Origin: Caulobacter sp. 17J80-11
Lineage (GTDB): Bacteria > Pseudomonadota > Alphaproteobacteria > Caulobacterales > Caulobacteraceae
Assembly (NCBI RefSeq): GCF_014349105.1
Contig: NZ_JACSJI010000013.1
Location: 1 to 64,000, forward strand
Reading direction: 5' to 3'
DNA length: 64,000 nucleotides
Part shown: positions 1-9,437 of the stretch, piece after piece
Layout of the letters: each line of letters begins with the position of its first letter
Position numbering within the stretch: the first letter of the stretch is position 1
Notes under the pieces: generated by a model
Database searches by the model: none
Told to the model about the DNA's origin: nothing
Seen by the model: only the letters and a program-made list of their open reading frames with translations
Made by a program: the position numbers and the translations under genes

Positions 1-1
1 C

Positions 2-2047
2 GCCAAGCCGTCGCGCGCCGCCGGCCCGCGTTCGGCCGACCGCAAGCCCGCGCACCTGGAAGAGGCCGACCGTCTCCGCCGCGCCCGCGCGGCCGGCGCC
101 GAGGCGCCCGGCAAGGCCCTGTCCCGCACCCGCGGCGCGCCGCAGCGTCGTGAAGGCCGTCTGACCATTCAGGCGGTCGCCGGCGACGGTGAGACCGCCG
201 AGCGCATGCGTTCGCTGGCCTCGGTCCGCCGGGCCCGCGAGCGTGAGAAGGAAAAGCGCAAGGGCGGCGTCGTCGAGCAGCCCAAGGTTGCGCGCGAGGT
301 CGTGATCCCGGACGTCATCACCGTCCAGGAACTGGCCAACCGCATGGCCACCCGCGGCGTGGACGTCATCAAGTTCCTGATGCGTCAGGGCATGATGCTC
401 AAGATCAACGACGTCATCGACAACGACACCGCCGAGCTGGTGGCCACCGAGTTCGGCCACACCGTGAAGCGCGTGTCGGAAGCCGACGTCGAAACCGGCT
501 TCATCGCCGAGGAAGACGCGCCCGAGACCATGCAGCCCCGGCCTCCGGTGGTGGCGGTCATGGGCCACGTCGACCACGGCAAGACCAGCCTGCTGGACGC
601 GCTCCGTTCGACGGACGTGGCGGCGGGCGAAGCCGGCGGCATCACCCAGCACATCGGCGCCTATCAGGTCCGCCTGCCGAACGGCGAGCGCGTGTCGTTC
701 CTCGACACTCCGGGCCACGCGGCGTTCTCGGCCATGCGGGCGCGCGGCGCCAACGTCACCGACATCGTCATCCTGGTGGTGGCGGGCGACGACGGCGTCA
801 TGCCTCAGACGATCGAAGCGATCAGCCACGCCAAGTCGGCCGGCGCCCCGATCATCGTGGCCGTCAACAAGATGGACAAGCCGGGCGCCGACGCGACCCG
901 GGTGGTCAACGAGCTGCTGCAGCACGAGATCGTGGCTGAAAGCCTGGGCGGCGACACCCAGATCGTCGAAGTCTCCGCCACCAAGCGGATGAACCTGGAC
1001 AAGCTGATCGACGCCATCCTGGTGCAGGCCGAGATCATGGACCTGCGCGCCAACCCGAACCGGTCGGCCGAAGGCGTGGTCATCGAAGCCAAGCTCGACA
1101 AGGGCCGCGGCCCGGTCGCGACCGTCCTGGTCAAGCGCGGCACGCTCAAGCGCGGCGACATCGTCGTGGCGGGCGGTTCCTGGGGCCGCGTGCGCGCCCT
1201 GGTCAACGAGCGCAACGAACAGGTCCCGACCGCCGGCCCGTCCGAGCCGGTCGAGATCCTCGGCCTCGACGCCGCTCCGGATCCGGGCGAGACCCTGGCC
1301 GTGGTGGAAGACGAAGCCCGCGCCCGCGAGCTGACCGAGTACCGCGAGCGCGTGAAGCGTGAGAAGGCCGTCTCGCCGATGGCCGGCGTGTCCATGGCCG
1401 ACATGATGTCGCGCCTGCAGGACAAGAAGCTCAAGGAGCTGCCGGTCATCATCAAGGCCGACGTCGGCGGTTCGGCCGAAGCTATCGCCGGTTCGCTGGC
1501 GAAGATTTCGACCGACGAAGTGCGCGCCCGCGTCATCCATTCGGGCGTCGGCGGCATCACCGAGTCCGACGTGCTGCTGGCCAAGGGCGCCAACTCGCCG
1601 ATCATCGGCTTCAACGTCCGCGCCTCGAAACAGGCGCGCGACCTGGCCCAGCGCGAGGGCGTGGAGATCCGCTACTACGCGATCATCTACGACCTGATCG
1701 ACGACATCAAAGGCGTGCTCTCGGGCATGCTGGCCCCGATCCAGCGCGAAACCTGGCTGGGCAACGCCGAGGTCCTGGAGGTCTTCAAGATCACCAAGGT
1801 CGGCATCGTCGGCGGCTGCCGGGTCACCGAAGGCGCGGTCCGCAAGGGCGCCAAGGTGCGTATCCTGCGCGACGACGTGGTCATCCAGGAGATGGGCACG
1901 CTGGTCACGCTCAAGCGCTTCAAGGACGAGGTCAACGAAGTCGTCGTCGGCCAGGAATGCGGCATGAACTTCGGCAGCTTCCAGGACGTCAAGAAGGGCG
2001 ACCTGATCGAGTGCTTCACCGTCGAAGAGATCAAGCGTACGCTCTGA
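2..2047 (+). CDS. infB: Translation initiation factor IF-2 (5' end outside window)
   Basis: IF-2 is the GTPase that brings fMet-tRNA to the 30S subunit and promotes subunit joining. The reading frame is open from base 2, so the N-terminal part is missing. What remains starts in the charged Arg/Lys/Glu linker, followed by the IF2_N-like helical module, then the G domain with GHVDHGKT (G1), DTPGH (G3) and NKMD (G4), and the EF-Tu-like, IF-2-specific and C-terminal domains. An internal ATG at 206 is not the start, because typical IF-2 sequence continues upstream of it. A strong intrinsic terminator follows the stop codon, so the preceding operon (expected nusA-infB type) ends here and rbfA-truB are transcribed separately. 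Confidence 0.97.
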   Translation, partial: AKPSRAAGPRSADRKPAHLEEADRLRRARAAGAEAPGKALSRTRGAPQRREGRLTIQAVAGDGETAERMRSLASVRRAREREKEKRKGGVVEQPKVAREVVIPDVITVQELANRMATRGVDVIKFLMRQGMMLKINDVIDNDTAELVATEFGHTVKRVSEADVETGFIAEEDAPETMQPRPPVVAVMGHVDHGKTSLLDALRSTDVAAGEAGGITQHIGAYQVRLPNGERVSFLDTPGHAAFSAMRARGANVTDIVILVVAGDDGVMPQTIEAISHAKSAGAPIIVAVNKMDKPGADATRVVNELLQHEIVAESLGGDTQIVEVSATKRMNLDKLIDAILVQAEIMDLRANPNRSAEGVVIEAKLDKGRGPVATVLVKRGTLKRGDIVVAGGSWGRVRALVNERNEQVPTAGPSEPVEILGLDAAPDPGETLAVVEDEARARELTEYRERVKREKAVSPMAGVSMADMMSRLQDKKLKELPVIIKADVGGSAEAIAGSLAKISTDEVRARVIHSGVGGITESDVLLAKGANSPIIGFNVRASKQARDLAQREGVEIRYYAIIYDLIDDIKGVLSGMLAPIQRETWLGNAEVLEVFKITKVGIVGGCRVTEGAVRKGAKVRILRDDVVIQEMGTLVTLKRFKDEVNEVVVGQECGMNFGSFQDVKKGDLIECFTVEEIKRTL

Positions 2048-2076
2048 TCCCTCACCTGATCGGTTGATCAACGTTG

Positions 2077-2106
2077 CGGCCCGCCTCCCCGGAGGCGGGC
2101 CGTTTT
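2077..2106 (+). terminator. Intrinsic terminator of infB
   Basis: A perfect 12-bp stem (CGGCCCGCCTCC pairing with GGAGGCGGGCCG) is followed by TTTT, 30 bases after the infB stop codon. Confidence 0.9.
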
Positions 2107-2332
2107 CGTTTGCGCGCGCCCGGTCTGCGGGCGAGGGCCACGAGGGGGCGGCGTGCGACGCCGCGCCCGCGCCGGACCTGCAGGGCCTCGCGAGCACGCC
2201 GCCACCGCGCGCGAGCTCGATCCGCCCGAGCTGACCCACGGCCGGCGCAGCGAGCTCGAGCCCCGCATCGCCCTGGCCGCCTTGCCGCTGGTCGTGGTGA
2301 GCGCGCTGGGCACGGTGTTCGGCGCGTTCTGA
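2107..2332 (+). pseudogene. Possible gene remnant in the infB-downstream gap
   Basis: The stretch between the infB terminator and the next gene has no convincing intact gene. In the frame ending at the TGA of 2330-2332 the last 40 or so codons read as an acidic/charged stretch followed by a hydrophobic membrane-like tail (LEPRIALAALPLVVVSALG). This resembles the C-terminal end of an integral membrane transporter. There is no start codon or ribosome binding site. The frame could be chance in GC-rich DNA, so the remnant call is tentative. Confidence 0.2.
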
Positions 2333-2420
2333 CTTGCAGGCCGGATCCCTCGGGCCGAAGCTTGGCCTTCCACCGAAACTGCACTATTTCCTGTGGCCAT
2401 TGCCTCGTCGGGGTGAAGTC

Positions 2421-2972
2421 ATGGTCGGACGTGCTTTCAAGGCCGCGCTCGCGGCGCTCGTGGTCGCCGGGGCGGCCGCGCCCGCCTTCGCGGCGGACCG
2501 GCTCTACTACGTCTACGATCCCGACTCCGCGAACGCGAAGCTGTTCACCGGCGTCACCACCTTCGTCGTGAAGAAGGGCCTGTTCGGCAAGACGCCGCTG
2601 GAGATGTTCGGGCAGAACGGCAAGAGCGTCAGCCTGGGCGGCGACGCCGACCGGCCGTTCTCGATCGACGAGGCGGCGGACCTGGTGAAGGCCGGCAAGA
2701 ACGATCCGATCAGCCTCTACGCCGTCGGCGGCGCGGACGGCGGCAAGGGCTTCGCCAAGGCGGCCTGCGCCGGCGCGGAGCGGGCCTGGCTGGTGACCAC
2801 GCCGTTCGAGCCGCACACCAAGCTGAAGGTCCAGGTCATCGGCTGGAACGCCGAAAAGAAGGCCGCCTTCTTCTGCACCCAGCTCGACTTCCGCTACCGC
2901 GGCGAATACGCCGCGCCGAAGTTCGGCCGCGTGCCCGTCAACGACGGCAACGGCGCGGCCAAGGGCTGGTGA
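2421..2972 (+). CDS. Secreted protein of unknown function
   Basis: This 183-residue protein starts at an ATG preceded by GGGGTGA. An earlier in-frame start at 2334 would put extra residues in front of an obvious signal peptide and is rejected. Residues 1-24 are a Sec signal (positive start, Ala-rich core, AFA-A cleavage site), so the protein is expected in the periplasm or outside. The mature part has two Cys residues that could form a disulfide. No family was recognised. The next gene begins 19 bases downstream and is probably co-transcribed. Confidence 0.8.
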   Translation: MVGRAFKAALAALVVAGAAAPAFAADRLYYVYDPDSANAKLFTGVTTFVVKKGLFGKTPLEMFGQNGKSVSLGGDADRPFSIDEAADLVKAGKNDPISLYAVGGADGGKGFAKAACAGAERAWLVTTPFEPHTKLKVQVIGWNAEKKAAFFCTQLDFRYRGEYAAPKFGRVPVNDGNGAAKGW

Positions 2973-2991
2973 GCCGGACGCGGGCGCGACC

Positions 2992-3708
2992 ATGACCGGA
3001 CGTGCTCGCGCCCTGCCGATCCGCCTTCTGGTCGCTTTGGGCGTCGCGGGCCTGCTGCTATTGGCCCTGCTGAGCTATCGGCGCCCTGGCGATCCGCAGC
3101 TGTATCCGGTCGCGCCCGGCCAGCCGGCGGTCGTCGTCTATGTCGTGGACAACGGCATGCACACCAACCTGGCGCTGCCGACCGAGGCGCTGAAGGCGCA
3201 CGGCGGGCCGTCGGCCCAGGCCCTGGCCAGGCTCAAACCCTCGCCGTGGGTGCTGGTCGGCTGGGGCGACGCGCGCTTCTATGTCGAGAGCGGGATGTCG
3301 CCGGCCCGGGCCCTGGACGCGCTTCGCGCCCTGTTCGCGCCGGGTAACCGCTCGGTGGTCATGCTGGGGCCGCTCCACGCCTCGCCGGACAAACTCTATT
3401 CCACCGGCGTGGTGAAGCTTCGGGTGTCGCCGGAGGGCTTCGAGCGGCTGGCCGAGCGGCTGGACCGCTCCTTCGCGCTCCGGGACGGCGCCCCTCAGGG
3501 CGGGCCGGTCCGCGGCTGGGGCGACGCGCACTTCTTCGAGAGCGTCGAGACTTTCTCCTACCTCCATCTCTGCAATCACTGGATCGCCGAACTGCTGAAC
3601 GCGGCCGGCCTGCCGGTGCGCCCGGGGATCTCCACCGTGCCGGCCGGCCTGGTCCACGACCTGAAAACCCGCGCCGGGGCGCTGGACACCGCGGCCCCCG
3701 CCCGGTAA
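2992..3708 (+). CDS. DUF2459 (TIGR02117-type) membrane-anchored protein
   Basis: The 238-residue product has one N-terminal membrane anchor (about residues 10-28) and an extracytoplasmic domain. The pattern matches the DUF2459 family as remembered: a VVYVVDNGMHTNLALP block with a conserved His, then VGWGDARFY, and a C-terminal CNHWIAELLNAAGLP block. The family has no established function. It lies 19 bases after the secreted-protein gene and is followed by 130 bases of GC-rich spacer before rbfA. Confidence 0.75.
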   Translation: MTGRARALPIRLLVALGVAGLLLLALLSYRRPGDPQLYPVAPGQPAVVVYVVDNGMHTNLALPTEALKAHGGPSAQALARLKPSPWVLVGWGDARFYVESGMSPARALDALRALFAPGNRSVVMLGPLHASPDKLYSTGVVKLRVSPEGFERLAERLDRSFALRDGAPQGGPVRGWGDAHFFESVETFSYLHLCNHWIAELLNAAGLPVRPGISTVPAGLVHDLKTRAGALDTAAPAR

Positions 3709-3841
3709 GCCCCGCGCCTTCCGGGTCCCGCCCGGCGCCGACGGCTCGGTTGAGACCATCGCCCCGGCGCGCGGGTTGACCGCCCGGACCCACACACCCC
3801 CGCCCGCCGCGTCCGATCCGCGGCTGCGGGACGGAGACGAC

Positions 3842-4270
3842 ATGAAGCGACATCACGACAACGCCAAGGGCGGCCCCGCGGCCGGGCCTTCGCAACGCCA
3901 ACTGCGCGCCGGCGAACTGATCCGCCACGCCCTCGTCGAGGTCCTCCGCGAAGAGGAGCTCCACGACGACGACCTTCGCGGCGTCTCGGTGACCGTCACC
4001 GAGGTGCGCATGAGCCCCGACCTGAAGCACGCCACCTGCTTCGTGGAGCCGCTGGGCGGCGGCCACGCGCCGGAGGTGGTGGACGCGCTGAACCGGCACG
4101 CCCGCTTCTTGCGCGGATCGCTCGGCCGGCACATCGACATGAAGTTCACCCCCGACCTGCGCTTCCGCCACGACGAGAGCTTCGACAAGGCGGCGCACAT
4201 GGACGCCCTGTTCAACGATCCGCGCGTCCGCCAGGACCTCGAGCGTGAAGACGACGAGGACGAAGGCTGA
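3842..4270 (+). CDS. rbfA: Ribosome-binding factor A
   Basis: RbfA is a KH-like cold-adaptation factor that assists late 16S rRNA/30S maturation. The 142-residue protein has the typical N-terminal [17 protein letters not shown] helix, the [15 protein letters not shown] strand region and [16 protein letters not shown] near the C-terminus, ending in an acidic tail. The ATG at 3842 has GGGACGGAGACGA just before it; an in-frame start at 3776 would add an unrelated Pro-rich stretch. Its TGA overlaps the truB ATG by one base, so the two are translationally coupled. Confidence 0.95.
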   Translation: MKRHHDNAKGGPAAGPSQRQLRAGELIRHALVEVLREEELHDDDLRGVSVTVTEVRMSPDLKHATCFVEPLGGGHAPEVVDALNRHARFLRGSLGRHIDMKFTPDLRFRHDESFDKAAHMDALFNDPRVRQDLEREDDEDEG

Positions 4271-5229
4271 TGGGGCGCAGGAAGAAGGGTGATCCCGTCC
4301 ACGGCTGGGTGTGCCTGGACAAGCCGCTGGAGGTCACCTCCACCGAAGCCGTCTCCAAGGTGCGGCGCCTGTTCAACGCCCAGAAGGCCGGCCACGCCGG
4401 CACGCTGGACCCGCTGGCCACCGGGGTGCTGCCGATCGCGCTCGGCGAGGCGACCAAGACCGTGCCCTTCCTGATGGAGGCGGAGAAGGTCTATCGCTTC
4501 TCGATCGAGTGGGGCGCGACCACCACCACCTTCGACCGCGAGGGCGAGAAGACCGCCACCTCCGACGTGCGCCCGAGCGCCGACGCGGTGGCGGCCGTGC
4601 TGCCGCGCTTCGTGGGCGAGATTCAGCAGGTGCCGCCCGCCTTCTCGGCCATCAAGGTCGGCGGCGAGCGCGCCTACGACCTGGCCCGCGACGGCATCGA
4701 GGTCGAGCTGGCGGCCCGTCCCGTGGTGATCCACGAGGCGGCGGTCACCGCCGCGCCGGACGCCGACCACGTCGAGATCACCATCCGCTGCGGCAAGGGC
4801 ACCTACGTCCGCTCCCTGGTGCGCGACATCGCGCTGGAGGTCGGCGCCTGCGGCCATGTCTCGGCGCTGCGGCGCGAGCGGGTGGGGCCGTTCAGCGCGG
4901 AGAACGCGATTACACTGGATAAATTGCAGGAGTTGGTGCATAGGGGCGACGGCTTGGAGGCCCTGCTTCCGGTCGAGACGGCGCTGGACGACATCCCGGC
5001 GCTCGCCGTGACCGACGAAGACGCTTTCTGGCTCAAGCAGGGACGCCCCGTCGTCCTGCTCCCCAGACAGGTCGAAACGCTTCGCCCGCGTCTGAGACCG
5101 CGCACTGTCGCGGGCCAGGATGCGAGCCGGACCGTTCTGGCCACGACCGGGGGCAAGGCGCAGGCGCTCTGTGAAATGCGGGCCGGGAAGCTCAATCCCG
5201 TCCGCGTGTTCCATCTCGATCTCGCTTAA
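4270..5229 (+). CDS. truB: tRNA pseudouridine(55) synthase TruB
   Basis: TruB converts U55 of the T-arm of tRNAs to pseudouridine. The 319-residue protein has the family's [10 protein letters not shown] start, the catalytic GTLDPLATG motif (Asp47), the YRF block and the [15 protein letters not shown] region. The start overlaps the rbfA stop by one base. The gene is 10 bases upstream of rpsO, giving the familiar rbfA-truB-rpsO order. Confidence 0.96.
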   Translation: MGRRKKGDPVHGWVCLDKPLEVTSTEAVSKVRRLFNAQKAGHAGTLDPLATGVLPIALGEATKTVPFLMEAEKVYRFSIEWGATTTTFDREGEKTATSDVRPSADAVAAVLPRFVGEIQQVPPAFSAIKVGGERAYDLARDGIEVELAARPVVIHEAAVTAAPDADHVEITIRCGKGTYVRSLVRDIALEVGACGHVSALRRERVGPFSAENAITLDKLQELVHRGDGLEALLPVETALDDIPALAVTDEDAFWLKQGRPVVLLPRQVETLRPRLRPRTVAGQDASRTVLATTGGKAQALCEMRAGKLNPVRVFHLDLA

Positions 5230-5239
5230 GGAAATCCCG

Positions 5240-5509
5240 ATGTCGATCACCGCTGAGCGCAAGGCTCAACTGATCCAAGACCACGCCCGTTCGACGGGCG
5301 ACACCGGCAGCGCCGAAGTCCAGGTCGCGATCCTGTCCGAACGGATCTCGAACCTCACCGAGCACTTCAAGACCCACAAGAAGGACAACCACTCTCGCCG
5401 CGGGCTGCTGAAGCTCGTGTCGCAGCGTCGTCGTCTGCTCGACCACCTGAAGAAGTCCGACCAGGGCCGCTATCAGACCCTGATCGAGCGTCTGGGCCTG
5501 CGCCGCTAA
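5240..5509 (+). CDS. rpsO: 30S ribosomal protein S15
   Basis: The 89-residue protein is full length for S15. It has the diagnostic [22 protein letters not shown] and [19 protein letters not shown]-type helices that bind the central domain of 16S rRNA. The ATG at 5240 follows AAGGAAA. An in-frame upstream ATG at 5120 lies inside truB and is rejected. A GC hairpin follows the stop. Confidence 0.97.
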   Translation: MSITAERKAQLIQDHARSTGDTGSAEVQVAILSERISNLTEHFKTHKKDNHSRRGLLKLVSQRRRLLDHLKKSDQGRYQTLIERLGLRR

Positions 5510-5524
5510 GCGCTAGACCAAATC

Positions 5525-5548
5525 GCGGGCGCCCCTCGGGGCGCCCGC
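5525..5548 (+). terminator. GC hairpin after rpsO (terminator or attenuator)
   Basis: The perfect 11-bp stem GCGGGCGCCCC/GGGGCGCCCGC lies 15 bases after the rpsO stop. It lacks a T tract, so it may act as a weak terminator, a processing site or an mRNA-stabilising end rather than a strong intrinsic terminator. Confidence 0.6.
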
Positions 5549-5821
5549 TGCCTATCCGATGTCGCTCCTCTTGCAAGCTCAGGAGCGCCGTCGTCGGGTT
5601 CCGAGGGGAACCCCAGTACGTGAGGGCGCGATCATCGTCCTCGACCAGAGCCTGACCAGGCCTTTCCGCCGAAGCTGCGAGGAAGACCTGAACCACCAAG
5701 TGGGCGTGACGCCGGCGAGGCCGGACGACGCCCGGGAGAGGACCCGAAGGGCCGACCGGCCCCCACCGCCTGTCCACCCCCGCGCGCAATGGGGCCGCGG
5801 GTACAGAGAAGACAAACCGAA
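5549..5821 (+). promoter_or_regulatory. pnp leader region with a structured hairpin
   Basis: This non-coding gap between rpsO and pnp contains a two-level hairpin at 5703-5732. GGCGT pairs with ACGCC, enclosing CCGGC-GAG-GCCGG. In enterobacteria the pnp leader folds into a stem cut by RNase III and PNPase, which autoregulates pnp. By analogy this stem is a candidate control element; that role is inference. A frame open from 5559 to 5870 runs into pnp in another frame and looks like chance. Confidence 0.4.
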
Positions 5822-8083
5822 ATGTTCGATATCAAACGCAAGACCATCGAGTGGGCCGGCCGGCCGCTGACCCTCGAGACCGGCCGCATGGCCCGCCAGG
5901 CCGACGGCGCCGTGCTCGCCACCTACGGCGAGACCACCGTGCTGGCCACCGCCGTGTTCGCCAAGTCGCCGAAGCCGGGGATCGACTTCTTCCCGCTGAC
6001 CGTGAACTACCAGGAAAAGACCTTCGCCGCCGGCAAGATCCCGGGCGGCTACTTCAAGCGTGAAGGCCGTCCGACCGAGAAGGAGACCCTGGTCTCCCGT
6101 CTGATCGACCGTCCGATCCGCCCGCTGTTCGTCAAGGGCTTCAAGCACGAAGTCCAGGTGGTCGTGACCGTGCTGTCGCACGACCTGGAGAACGATCCGG
6201 ACATCGTCGGCATGGTCGCCGCCTCGGCCGCCCTGACCCTGTCGGGCGTGCCGTTCATGGGCCCGATCGGCGCCGCCCGCGTCGGCGTGATCGACGGCCA
6301 GATGGTGCTGAACCCGACCCTGGAGCAGATGACCGAGTCCAAGCTGGACCTCGTCGTCGCCGGCACCCAGGACGCCCTGATGATGGTCGAATCCGAAGCC
6401 AAGGAGCTGCCGGAAGAGACCATGCTCGAGGCGCTGATGTTCGCGCACCGCGGCTTCCAGCCGGTGATCGACGCGATCATCGAGCTGGCCGAGCACGCCG
6501 CCAAGGAGCCGTTCGACTTCCAGCCGGAACCGACCGACCACATCGAAGCGGCCATTCGCGACCTGGTCGGCGACGAGCTGCGCGCCGCCTACGGCCTGAC
6601 CCAGAAGGCCGAGCGCCGCGCCGGCATCGACGCCGCCAAGAAGCGCGCCGCCGAGGCCCTGGTGAAGTCCGAGGCCAACCCGGAAGGCTTCGACCCGACC
6701 AAGTTCGGTTCGGCCTTCAAGGAAGTGGAAGCGGGCGTCCTGCGTCGCGACATCATCGAGAACGGCCGCCGCGTGGACGGCCGTCCGGTCGACAAGGTCC
6801 GCCAGATCGTCTCGGAAGTGTCGGTCCTGCCGCGCACCCACGGCTCGGCCCTGTTCACCCGCGGCGAGACCCAGGCCCTGGTGGTCGCCACCCTGGGCAC
6901 CGGCGAGGACGAGCAGTGGATCGACGCGCTGGAAGGCACCTACAAGGAGCGCTTCCTGCTGCACTACAACTTCCCTCCTTACTCGGTGGGTGAGACCGGC
7001 CGCATGGGCTCGCCGGGCCGTCGCGAGATCGGCCACGGCAAGCTGGCCTGGCGCGCCATCCGTCCGATGCTGCCGGCCGCGGACGAATTCCCCTACACCG
7101 TCCGTCTGGTGTCGGAGATCACCGAGTCCAACGGCTCCTCGTCGATGGCCACGGTCTGCGGTTCGTCGCTGGCCCTGATGGACGCCGGCGTGCCGCTGAA
7201 GCGTCCGGTGTCGGGCATCGCCATGGGCCTGATCCTGGAGCCGTCGGGCGAATACGCCGTCCTGTCGGACATTCTGGGCGACGAGGACCACCTCGGCGAC
7301 ATGGACTTCAAGGTGGCCGGCACCGAGGTGGGCGTCACCTCGCTGCAGATGGACATCAAGGTCCCGGGCATCACCGAAGAGATCATGCGCAAGGCGCTGA
7401 CCCAGGCTAACGCCGGTCGCCTGCACATCCTCAACGAGATGGCCCAGGCCATGACCGCGCCGCGCGCCGAGCTCGGCGAGTTCGCCCCGAAGATCGAGAC
7501 CATCAAGATCCCGACCGACAAGATCCGGGAAGTGATCGGCTCGGGCGGCAAGGTGATCCGCGAGATCGTCGAGAAGACCGGCGCCAAGGTCGACATCGCC
7601 GACGACGGCACCATCAAGATCGCCGCCTCGGAGCAGTCGAAGATCGACGCCGCCCGTGATTGGATCAAGTCGATCGCCTCGGAGCCCGAGGTCGGCACGA
7701 TCTACACCGGCAAGGTCGTGAAGGTCGTCGACTTCGGCGCCTTCGTGAACTTCTTCGGCGCCAAGGACGGCCTGGTCCACATCAGCCAGCTGGCCCCGCA
7801 CAAGGTGGCCAAGACCACCGACGTCGTGAACGAGGGCGACACCGTGAAGGTGAAGTTCCTGGGCATGGACGACCGCGGCAAGACCAAGCTGTCGATGAAG
7901 GTGGTCGACCAGGAGACCGGCGAAGACCTGTCCGAAAAGCTGGCCGCCGAACGCGCCGCCCGGGGCGAAGCCCCGGAGGAAGAGCGTTCGGAGCGCCGTG
8001 AGCGTGGCGAAGGCGGCGAGCGCCGCGAACGTGACGGCGGCCGCGGCCGTCGTCCGCGCCGCGAACGCAGCGACGCCGAGTGA
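5822..8083 (+). CDS. pnp: Polyribonucleotide nucleotidyltransferase (PNPase)
   Basis: PNPase is a phosphorolytic 3'-5' exoribonuclease and degradosome partner. The 753-residue protein has two RNase PH-like domains (about 5-230 and 310-540), then a KH domain with [11 protein letters not shown] (about 560-615) and an S1 domain starting [18 protein letters not shown] (about 625-690). It ends in an Arg/Glu/Gly-rich low-complexity tail of about 50 residues. The start [11 protein letters not shown] is preceded by AGAGAAGA. An earlier in-frame ATG at 5789 lacks family sequence. A strong terminator follows. Confidence 0.96.
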   Translation: MFDIKRKTIEWAGRPLTLETGRMARQADGAVLATYGETTVLATAVFAKSPKPGIDFFPLTVNYQEKTFAAGKIPGGYFKREGRPTEKETLVSRLIDRPIRPLFVKGFKHEVQVVVTVLSHDLENDPDIVGMVAASAALTLSGVPFMGPIGAARVGVIDGQMVLNPTLEQMTESKLDLVVAGTQDALMMVESEAKELPEETMLEALMFAHRGFQPVIDAIIELAEHAAKEPFDFQPEPTDHIEAAIRDLVGDELRAAYGLTQKAERRAGIDAAKKRAAEALVKSEANPEGFDPTKFGSAFKEVEAGVLRRDIIENGRRVDGRPVDKVRQIVSEVSVLPRTHGSALFTRGETQALVVATLGTGEDEQWIDALEGTYKERFLLHYNFPPYSVGETGRMGSPGRREIGHGKLAWRAIRPMLPAADEFPYTVRLVSEITESNGSSSMATVCGSSLALMDAGVPLKRPVSGIAMGLILEPSGEYAVLSDILGDEDHLGDMDFKVAGTEVGVTSLQMDIKVPGITEEIMRKALTQANAGRLHILNEMAQAMTAPRAELGEFAPKIETIKIPTDKIREVIGSGGKVIREIVEKTGAKVDIADDGTIKIAASEQSKIDAARDWIKSIASEPEVGTIYTGKVVKVVDFGAFVNFFGAKDGLVHISQLAPHKVAKTTDVVNEGDTVKVKFLGMDDRGKTKLSMKVVDQETGEDLSEKLAAERAARGEAPEEERSERRERGEGGERRERDGGRGRRPRRERSDAE

Positions 8084-8121
8084 TCCTGCGGAGCTTTCGC
8101 TCCGGAGATCGTGACTGAGAG

Positions 8122-8151
8122 CGGGCGGGCCGGCGACGGCCCGCCCGTTTT
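8122..8151 (+). terminator. Intrinsic terminator of pnp
   Basis: The 10-bp stem CGGGCGGGCC/GGCCCGCCCG with a 6-base loop is followed by TTTT, 38 bases after the pnp stop. Confidence 0.9.
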
Positions 8152-8182
8152 CGTTCGCGCTGATCGTGCTACGCTCCGGGCC

Positions 8183-8398
8183 ATGAGCGAACCGGAACGC
8201 AAGGCCGAGGTGGTGTCGCTGCGCGACGTGCGCCGGCGCAAGGAGCAGGCGGCCAAGGCCGCCAGGCCCAAGCCCGTGGGCGCCGTCCCGCGGCAGGGCC
8301 GCGAACCGATCGTGAAGTCCTGGCGCAACCTCGCCGTCTTCATCGCCGTGCTGGTCGCCCTGGCCCTCGTCGAGGCCCTGTTCCGCCGCCTGTTCTAA
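8183..8398 (+). CDS. Small single-span membrane protein, unknown function
   Basis: The 71-residue protein has a cationic cytoplasmic N-terminus (residues 1-47) and one C-terminal membrane helix (about 48-66). There is no Shine-Dalgarno in front of the ATG. Instead GCTACGCT ends seven bases before it, the spacing expected if transcription starts at the ATG itself (leaderless). No family was recognised. Confidence 0.65.
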   Translation: MSEPERKAEVVSLRDVRRRKEQAAKAARPKPVGAVPRQGREPIVKSWRNLAVFIAVLVALALVEALFRRLF

Positions 8399-8651
8399 GG
8401 CGAAGCCTTCTCCCGCAAGGGCGGGGCGCAAGATTCGATTTTGTTCCGTTCGCCGCCGCGACTTTTTAGCCCCGGTCAAGCTGGACTCCGCGCAAGCGGC
8501 GGCCCATGTTCCGACCCGTCGAGCCTCTGTCGCGTATCACTGCGCCTACTACCGTCCGCGACGCGCGCTCGGGTTACCAGGACGCCTTATCTGCAGACCT
8601 CGACGCTACCTGCCGTCCCTCGGGGCGGCTTCGATCCCTATGGAGGCCTAC
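8399..8651 (+). promoter_or_regulatory. Long leader/promoter region of the cold-shock operon
   Basis: No gene is visible in these 253 bases. The AT-richest stretch (GATTTTGTTCCG and CTTTTTAG, 8435-8470) may hold the promoter, leaving a 5' UTR of roughly 170-200 bases. Long structured leaders are typical of cspA-type genes and control cold induction post-transcriptionally; that this one does so is inference. Confidence 0.35.
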
Positions 8652-8861
8652 ATGGCGACTGGGACTGTGAAGTGGTTTAACGCGACCAAAGGCTATGGCT
8701 TCATCCAGCCGGACGACGGCGGCAAGGACGTGTTCGTGCACGTCAGCGCCGTGGAGCGTTCGGGCCTGGGCCGCATCGACGAAGGCCAGAAGCTCTCCTA
8801 CGAACTGGAGCGCGACCGCCGCAGCGGCAAGGAATCCGCCGTCAATCTGCAAGCGGCGTAA
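8652..8861 (+). CDS. Cold-shock domain protein (CspA family)
   Basis: This 69-residue single cold-shock domain protein is an OB-fold RNA/ssDNA chaperone. It has [11 protein letters not shown] (RNP1) and DVFVHVSAV (RNP2). GGAGG at 8642-8646 lies five bases before the ATG at 8652. An in-frame ATG at 8640 overlaps this site and is not used. The TAA is immediately followed by the ATG of the IF-1 gene with no gap, so the two are expected to be translated together. Confidence 0.94.
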   Translation: MATGTVKWFNATKGYGFIQPDDGGKDVFVHVSAVERSGLGRIDEGQKLSYELERDRRSGKESAVNLQAA

Positions 8862-9134
8862 ATGGCCAAGGAAGAGTTCATCGAGTTCGAAGGCGAAGTC
8901 ATTGAACTTCTGCCCGAGGGACGCTTCCGCGTTAAGCTCGACAACGAACACGTCATCCTGGCCTACACGGCCGGGCGAATGAAGCGGAACAAAATCCGGT
9001 CGCTGGTCGGCGATCGGGTGACCGTCGAGATGACTCCGTACGATCTCGACAAGGGCCGCATCACCTTCCGCCACAAGACCGAGGGCGCTCCGCGTCCTCC
9101 GGGCGCGCCGCCGCGCCCGCCGCGTCGCCGTTGA
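8862..9134 (+). CDS. infA: Translation initiation factor IF-1 with Pro/Arg-rich tail
   Basis: IF-1 is an OB-fold protein that binds the 30S A site during initiation. Residues 1-73 match the family: [43 protein letters not shown] and [11 protein letters not shown]-1 is normally about 72 residues; this one has 90, with a [14 protein letters not shown]-type tail. In alphaproteobacteria the canonical infA usually sits beside maf. Position directly after a cold-shock gene therefore suggests a second, specialised IF-1, but only the rest of the genome could settle that. The TGA overlaps the ribosome binding site of the next gene. Confidence 0.9.
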   Translation: MAKEEFIEFEGEVIELLPEGRFRVKLDNEHVILAYTAGRMKRNKIRSLVGDRVTVEMTPYDLDKGRITFRHKTEGAPRPPGAPPRPPRRR

Positions 9135-9147
9135 GGAGAGACCGCCC

Positions 9148-9363
9148 GTGCATATGACCGAACGTCTTCCCGGGATGGACTTGAAGGACCTCGCCACCCT
9201 GCGCGCGAACGCTGTTCGCCTGCAGTCCAGCGGGGTTCCCAGCCAGCAGGCGGCCGCGACCGACCTGCTGCCGCTGATCGACGCCGAACTGGCCGGCCGC
9301 AAGGCCGCCAAGGCCCCGGCGGCGACCAAGTCCACGCGAAAGACCAAGGCCAAGGTCGGGTGA
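9148..9363 (+). CDS. Small Lys-tailed protein, third gene of the csp-infA operon
   Basis: The 71-residue product has no recognised family. Residues 1-50 look helical, and the last 20 residues are a Lys/Ala/Thr basic tail like those of nucleic-acid-associated proteins. The start is GTG 9148, nine bases after GGAG (9135-9138). ATG 9154 is the alternative, with a longer spacing. The gene is 13 bases behind infA and ends before a convergent terminator, so it completes a three-gene operon. Confidence 0.6.
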   Translation: MHMTERLPGMDLKDLATLRANAVRLQSSGVPSQQAAATDLLPLIDAELAGRKAAKAPAATKSTRKTKAKVG

Positions 9364-9390
9364 TCGTCCGCGCGTGACGAAATAAGGGAC

Positions 9391-9413
9391 CGGGCGGGCC
9401 TAGCGCCCGCCCG
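9391..9413. terminator. Convergent terminator hairpin between the csp operon and glnD
   Basis: A 9-bp perfect stem CGGGCGGGC/GCCCGCCCG with a 5-base loop sits between two converging transcripts. Neither side has a long T run. Confidence 0.6.
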
Positions 9414-9437
9414 GGACCTGCCTCAAAAATCCAAGCG

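Noticed and set aside
2074-2571. An Arg/Pro-rich 165-codon frame overlapping the secreted-protein gene
   Set aside because: It starts inside the infB terminator and has a low-complexity composition with no ribosome binding site.
5579-8479. A 966-codon open frame antisense to pnp, and similar long antisense frames opposite mutS, glnD, the MCPs and mmsA
   Set aside because: Their translations are His/Arg/Gly-biased with no domain sense, and they mirror the codon pattern of real genes with family-wide motifs on the other strand; this is a normal effect of high GC.
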